From contig MU401455.1 in NCBI GenBank assembly GCA_022579005.1, positions 62,001 through 126,000 on the forward strand: a DNA stretch of 64,000 bases. Reading direction: 5' to 3'. The translations under genes were made by a program, and so were the position numbers. Positions within the stretch are counted from its first letter, which is position 1. Each line of letters starts with the position of its first letter. Shown here one piece after another: positions 58,985-64,000 of the stretch. Below the pieces are notes generated by a model that had not been told where the DNA came from, made no database searches, and worked only from the letters and a program-made list of their open reading frames with translations. Source of the stretch: Poronia punctata (taxonomy: Eukaryota; Ascomycota; Sordariomycetes; Xylariales; Xylariaceae).

Positions 58985-60002
58985 TGCGTGATCATACATT
59001 AGTCTAGTCTCTATATTTTTGCATATACAGCCTTCTCGAGGTAGGCTAACTTGCCTAAGAAATAAACAGACGAGCTCTATGTCTGTTAGGAGTCGGTCAA
59101 CTTTATAGTGTCAGGCTTGTAGCAGTAATTTTTTTAAAAAGAAGAAACGGGTCTAGGTCCTATCCCTATCTCTCCCCCTTTTCCCTAACTCCTATGTACG
59201 GCAAGTGTTACTTACCTACCAACACATAGGACTGGGCACAATGTTCATCAGACTCCTGGCGACGCGCACTTGAATCCCTTCCACACGAGATGTTCTCTTA
59301 ACCTCTTCTAGTCCGCCACTCAATCTCATTCTCCCTCCACGCACGGCTTTTTAAGAGGCGAGAATCATATTGGTCGTCTTACCCCGGACAGCCAGCTGGT
59401 CATTGTTTCCGGGCACCTATTCCAATCAGTCCGGAGGGATTCTAGACGGCCAAGGGTTGGAATACCATGGTTTGCATAGTCGAATGTATGACTCAGGGGG
59501 TTATAATCGACTGCTACAAGAGCAATAAAAACCCCATGCGGTATGAGCCCTCCCTGACACTGCCTGGATGATGATATTCTAGATGATTGATGGCATCACG
59601 GGAAACGCTGAATAGTCTGTTTGTTTAACCTTTAAGTGGTTGTTGGTAAGGTATGCTGTTGTTTCTATAGGTAGTTAGTTCAAAGTGCTTTTCATGTTGG
59701 GTTTGGGGAAAGAGATATCTCTTAACCCTTCATCTAGGTAGTGCTCATTGCACCCAGTAGGTAGGTCGCAATATCTATCGTATAGTTTGGCATGATTCTC
59801 CCCTCCTTATTATCTAGTATTGGGAAGGCCTCTCCCCCGGGTCTTTCCATCTCCATTCTTTCCTTTTCCCACATGCCGCATCCTTTACCATCACACTCGA
59901 ACAATTCCCATCCTTCAGGCGCAGCTGCGTGCAGGTCCTTCCATTACCTACCCACACCTCCCTTTTCCCCTTTTCCCCTTTTCCCCCTCTCATCACAATA
60001 AC
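58985..60002. other. Gene-free interval
   Basis: About 1 kb. Frames at 59792-60227 overlap the 3' end of the membrane-protein gene in other frames and reflect its C-rich complement. No separate gene supported. Confidence 0.45.
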
Positions 60003-60640
60003 CTACATGCCTTTCCCCTTAACACCAGCAGGAGGAACATGCACATTCAACCAACTCCCCACAATCCCACAACCGGCGGCAAAGGCGAAAAGCGGCGCCT
60101 GCGGGAACCCGGGACCGCCAAACTCCGGGTCGAGACCCATTGTCCCCGGATACGCGATGGCCGCCAATCCGGCGATCCAGTAGATGGATCCCGTAAAGGC
60201 GGTGAAGAACATGAATTCCCTCTGTAAGCGCCGTGTATCGGCTCTTCGCCACGTGTAGAACATGGTGGCTAGGCCGAGGAAGAGGGATAGGTTGATTGTT
60301 TGGCCGTTGTGGAATCTGGTTCCAGGTTCATTAATCTCTTTTTGTTAGGAGCGCGGCGGCGGTGGCGGCGGGGGTGGGGGGTCTTAGGTATGTAGAAAGG
60401 AAGGAAGGAAGGAAGGAAGGAAGGGGGGAAAGGTAGAGGTAGAGGTAGAGGTAGAGGTAGAGGTACATAGCGGAGGGATAGGTCATGTAGGTAAACTAGG
60501 TAAACTACCTAACTCACTTACTTGGCATGAGGTGGCCAGTTCGGATTGAATATATGCGTATGGCTATAATCCGCAATAGGGGCCCCTAATAAAAGCAAGA
60601 GGCCGTCGATGGAAAGTAGGATACGGCCCAGGTTCGACAT
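60003..60640 (-). CDS. Small multi-pass membrane protein of a fungal family of unknown function
   Basis: Exons 60640-60522 and 60315-60003 join in frame to 143 residues. Hydrophobic segments lie at about residues 5-22 (ILLSIDGLLLLLGAPIA), 50-62, 75-92 (FTAFTGSIYWIAGLAAIA) and 115-130 (LFAFAAGCGIVGSWLNV), so about four membrane spans. The block NPNWPPHAKFHNGQT spans the splice site (HAK codon split). I associate a HAKFHNGQT-type motif with small fungal membrane proteins of unknown function (possibly DUF6640; from memory and unsure). The 206-nt intron is long for the window and is filled with microsatellites. Start ATG 60640 is the first in frame. No catalytic motif is visible. Confidence 0.8.
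60395..60464. repeat. GGAA and GGTAGA microsatellites inside an intron
   Basis: About seven GGAA units (60395-60424), a short G-run, then about five GGTAGA units (60431-60464). Both lie in the intron of the membrane-protein gene. Confidence 0.88.
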
Positions 60641-61908
60641 CGTGCAGGCAGTTGTGTTGATTGAAATCTCGGCAGCTAAGTTAAAGTATCTATCGCCTTT
60701 CTCTCTCCTAGGCGATATTATTATTCCTTAGGTTGGAGTGAGTCTTGAACTTGTATAAATAGTAGTACTACTACTATGAAAGATGTTGTTTGTCGTAAAG
60801 TAATACTTGATCTCCTAAATAAATATTTGTTTACGAATACACAGTAATGACGGCAGAGATGGATACCTGATGTATGTATGTCTCATATGATTGCTTACCT
60901 AATAATATATGTATGTACGTACAACTTACAAGCCTTTTTATCATCCTGGAAATCAGCGCGTCTGTGCAACCCAACATCCAGATACGGAAGTTTTCACGTC
61001 TTATTATTCCCGGTCAGTCGTATACATAAGTACCTAAGGTACCTACCTACCTACATACCTAACACGCCCCTTTTATATACTGTATATTATCGTACGAGTA
61101 CCTACGTGTGCGTATATCTGTGTGTATAGGAAAGAACGGCACACCAGGTTTAGGCTCACCAATCCAAAGGACGGAACCAGGAAAGAAATGGATAGGTCCC
61201 AATGGTTAAATGGTATAGAAAATATATCCCAGCGCGCTCGAGCCCGCTAACTACTTACGGACACCGGTTGGCCTAAAACGAGGCACAGGAGCCTTCGAGG
61301 ACACATGACTCCGCGACTGGCCTCGTTTCTTGTCTACCTTGAGCAGGTAAACAAAATCTAAGGATCCGAGCTTGATATGGAGATATTCTACCTAGTTATA
61401 TGCGAGTATTATTTGTATCTACAAGAAGGGTTTGCAAAAGCACGCTTCTAATAAAAACTTCTACGAGACAATAATATAGTAGAACATCAACTCTTGTTAG
61501 AAAAAATGGGTATATGTGCGGCCATCTTGCCATACCTAAGCTACAAGCTACCCCATATATGCGAGCCCTCGCCGCCGGATATGCACCCAACAAAACGCCC
61601 AACGCCTGGTTCGGCCATGGTCGTCGTCGCTTGCATTTTTTCCAAACCTCATCTCTTGTCACGTCGTATTCCAGCCTCCAAATCAGCCCACGATATACAA
61701 GGCAGCAAAGTAGTCCATATTCCACCCTGGAAGCAACGAATGACTACGTGCCAGCTTGCCATCATTATTAACCAACTTTGAATAAGCATAAATCGGCCAT
61801 CTACCGACGGCCCCAGCCCGATGGTGGGCTAGGATCAGGGATTCCCGTCTCTTGCTAGGTACCGATACCGCTTTCCGTGCGTCGGGGTGGTGGACTTGAA
61901 CAGGGCGC
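60641..61908. other. Intergenic region between membrane protein and RhoGEF
   Basis: About 1.3 kb. Frames at 61396-61781 on both strands show no family features. Dense TACCTA words at 61030-61060. A TATA-like word near 60751-60763 may belong to the membrane-protein gene. Confidence 0.45.
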
Positions 61909-64000
61909 TCACTTCTCCTTATGCCCGTTATTTAGTAACATCTCGAGAACGATCTGCTGACCAGAAACTTCTGGGTGTGCCATGGCGATTTTGACGGTGC
62001 CTTTAGAACCCTGCCCACTGTCGACCCCGTTCTGATGGGCGGCGTATCCGTTGGTGTTATAAAAGCCTCCGGTGGGACCTCTAATACCGTAGTCCAGAAC
62101 CCGTACGTCTCGACCAGCAATGATTTGGCGCAATCGCCCATTCTCGGCGTTGCGGACTTCGACGTAGTCGTCGTTGAATAGAAGAAGGTGCTCTCCATAC
62201 ATCGTTGCGCCCTTGGCCTTCTTTTGCTTCCCCGAGTACTCCATAATGACACTACGACTTACGTCGCCATGCTTGTCGATATAGACGGCACAATCCTCGT
62301 ACGCGAGAATGTACTCTTGATCGTTCAGGCGGAACATTCCCAGAGGCCTCTGGTCCCTCACCCGGCTCGCGATGTTGGCAATAGCGGGTTGCCTAGTATC
62401 CGGTATCGACATGGGAACCTTCTTGTCCAGCGTCATGAGCTCGAACCCCTTTGCAGTCGCGATGGCTATGTATGACTGGAAAATGTTGAGCGAGTAGCAT
62501 TCAACTGGGAAGAAGAAGTCGTCGTAATCTCTGAACGTTTCGGTACCACCGTGGCCCATCCGACGAGATCCGCCAAAGAGACGGGATTTCTTTTCCGTCG
62601 CCTTTTGATAAACGGGCTCGAGCACCTTGAAAGTGCTGTGCAGATTCTCCTTCTTCTTGTAGAAAACCAGCATACGGTCCTTCATACGAGCCGTTGCGAA
62701 GAATGCTACGTCCTTTGCGAGTCTCTGCGGCGAACGACGTGGATTGTCGCCCGACGGGGCCGGGAAGTGTGAGGGTGGAGACACGACGTCGAGGGGATAA
62801 GAAATGAGATTCCGATCCGAAAGCACTAGGACAACGGAAAATTCCTCGAGCACGGCAATCTGCGTGACGCGGGCCGTCGAGACCGTCTATTGTCATGTCA
62901 ATACCATGAACTCCAAAAACAAATAGGCTGGTGATCCTTACCTTGGTCCAACCCCTCTGATCACTAGCCTCAGCTACACAAACGCCGACGTCGGTACCCA
63001 CGGCCACCATGTTTCTGCCAAAGGCGGAGAACCCGGTTGCACAATATACAGCCGCGCGCGATATGGGTGGAGGCCCTCTACCGGGACCAAACGTCGCCTC
63101 TACCTCCCGTATAGCTCTGTCCAGGGGCGTCCCGCGGATATGAACGCCGCCCATATACTTGCCAACACCCGATAAAGAGTCGTAAGCAAAGGCACTGTCA
63201 GCCATGACACGGAGCTTGAACGGTTCCGCATTTTGAGCATGGAGAGCCTTGGCATGGCGCGTCTTGGCCTCGACGATCCTGTCACACCAGTCCTGACGTG
63301 ATTGTGCAGACGTAGCAAAGAGGGTGTACACCTCATGACCAAGGTGTTTGACCCGGAAGGGGTATAGAATCTTGCCTTCATTTTCGTTAGTCGGCGCAGG
63401 TCCAAGCCTGTTCATACCAGAGCCGGTAGACGAGCTCGTAGCCGTATGTTCTAGGCCAGGTCGCTCGCCATTATTTGAACTAATCTTGTTGAGCTTAATG
63501 TCTGACCCTGGGTTCGCAGAGCGAGTCAATGGAGTGGCAAGGCCTTTCTGCTTGGCTATAGGGTCATCTTGACTACTCTCCAGGAAAAGTAGAGGCATAG
63601 GAATCGGCTGGGGCGAGAATTAGCGAGCTCTAGCGATTCGATCCAGGGGGGGGGGGGGGCGGGACTTACCTCTTTGGAGACGTCATATTTCTTATCCTGC
63701 CTGGCGTCGCGTGATAGGACGAGCTTCGAAAGAATAAGGTAATGATCGAAGAGCAGGGCGTGGGTATCGACCCATCGTACGCCCTTGGAGCCCATTCGTT
63801 GCAGGTCGCCTTCAAGAATCAGCTCTCTTCCTAGGTGATGCAAGTTCAAGTCGGCATGGAAACCGGGCCGCAATACAAGCATCTGATCCAACTCGATCAT
63901 GGCGACCTTCTTATTGTTCTCGTCAACCTTGGCATTGCACTCGTGCGCCACGGCCTTGATCTCTTCAACGGCCTTCAGCATATTAGTCTTCTCCTCGCTA
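61909..64000 (-). CDS. ROM2: Rho1 guanine-nucleotide exchange factor, ROM2-type, C-terminal part (PH + CNH)
   Basis: ROM1/ROM2 GEFs activate Rho1 in the cell-wall integrity pathway at the plasma membrane. The gene runs off the right edge, so the DEP and DH domains expected upstream are not seen. Exons 64000-63670, 63607-62942 and 62886-61909 join in phase 0 through introns of 62 and 55 nt. Visible are the end of the DH region (AVEEIKAVAHECNAKVDENN) and a PH domain. The PH domain is split by a Ser/Asn-rich insert, from HLGRELILEGDLQRMGSKGVRWVDTHALLFDHY to HEVYTLFATSAQSRQDWCDRI. A citron-homology (CNH) domain follows, from about 63200 to 61980, with VTQIAVLEEFSVVLVLSDRNLISYPLDVV. The first intron contains a run of 14 G (63646-63659). 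Order and motifs are those of ROM2 homologues; a ROM1/ROM2 distinction is not meaningful in filamentous fungi. Confidence 0.93.
63646..63659. repeat. G14 homopolymer in RhoGEF intron
   Basis: Fourteen consecutive G between donor and acceptor of the 62-nt intron. Its length is prone to sequencing error but lies outside coding sequence. Confidence 0.85.

Noticed and set aside
59792..60227. Plus-strand frames over the membrane-protein gene
   Set aside because: They are antisense shadows of the minus-strand exon at 60003-60315, which has splice support and membrane spans.

Overview
The window looks like nuclear chromosomal DNA of a filamentous ascomycete (Pezizomycotina, probably Sordariomycetes). 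Genes carry many short introns (about 50-135 nt) with GTAAGT-like donors and CTAAC/CTGAC branch sites. The repertoire is typically fungal: a HET-domain protein, a caleosin, a slicer Argonaute, a ROM2-type RhoGEF, a HAL-type kinase, the fungal IMP nucleotidase ISN1, and dispersed intron-bearing tRNA genes. No species can be named from sequence alone. The window is cut at both ends through genes and holds one 10-N assembly gap at 33712-33721.

Layout. 1-1770: 3' part of a protein O-mannosyltransferase gene (+). 3749-4621: intronless His/Ser-rich tandem-repeat protein (-). 7714-10533: Argonaute (-), three exons, complete catalytic tetrad. 11818-13850: cytosolic phenylalanyl-tRNA synthetase alpha subunit (+), nine exons, one intron of the rare GC-AG class. 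15048-16250: short-chain dehydrogenase (+), convergent with a caleosin at 16470-17431 (-). 18145-19957: HET-domain protein (-). 21492-23213: Ser-rich coiled-coil protein of unknown function (-). 23214-38586 is a 15 kb gene-poor stretch with one gene I could reconstruct, a four-exon small secreted cysteine-containing protein at 29095-29877 (+). 38587-41082: HAL4/SAT4-type protein kinase (-). 41083-54955 is a second, nearly 14 kb, gene-poor stretch with one tRNA-Gly. 54956-56740: ISN1 (+). tRNA-Glu and tRNA-Pro, both with introns, lie at 57250-57331 (-) and 58888-58975 (+). 60003-60640: small multi-pass membrane protein (-). 61909-64000: C-terminal half of a ROM2-type Rho1 GEF with PH and CNH domains (-), running off the right edge.

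The genes do not form one obvious pathway or cluster. Several are housekeeping genes (PMT, FRS2, ISN1, ROM2, kinase). The PMT and the RhoGEF both belong to cell-wall biology but lie 60 kb apart. The accessory-looking parts are the repeat protein, the HET gene and the secreted-protein gene. The long intergenic intervals are rich in microsatellites and in two short recurring words, TAGGTA/TACCTA and TACTCGTA/TACGAGTA. I found no intact transposon, CRISPR array or rRNA gene.
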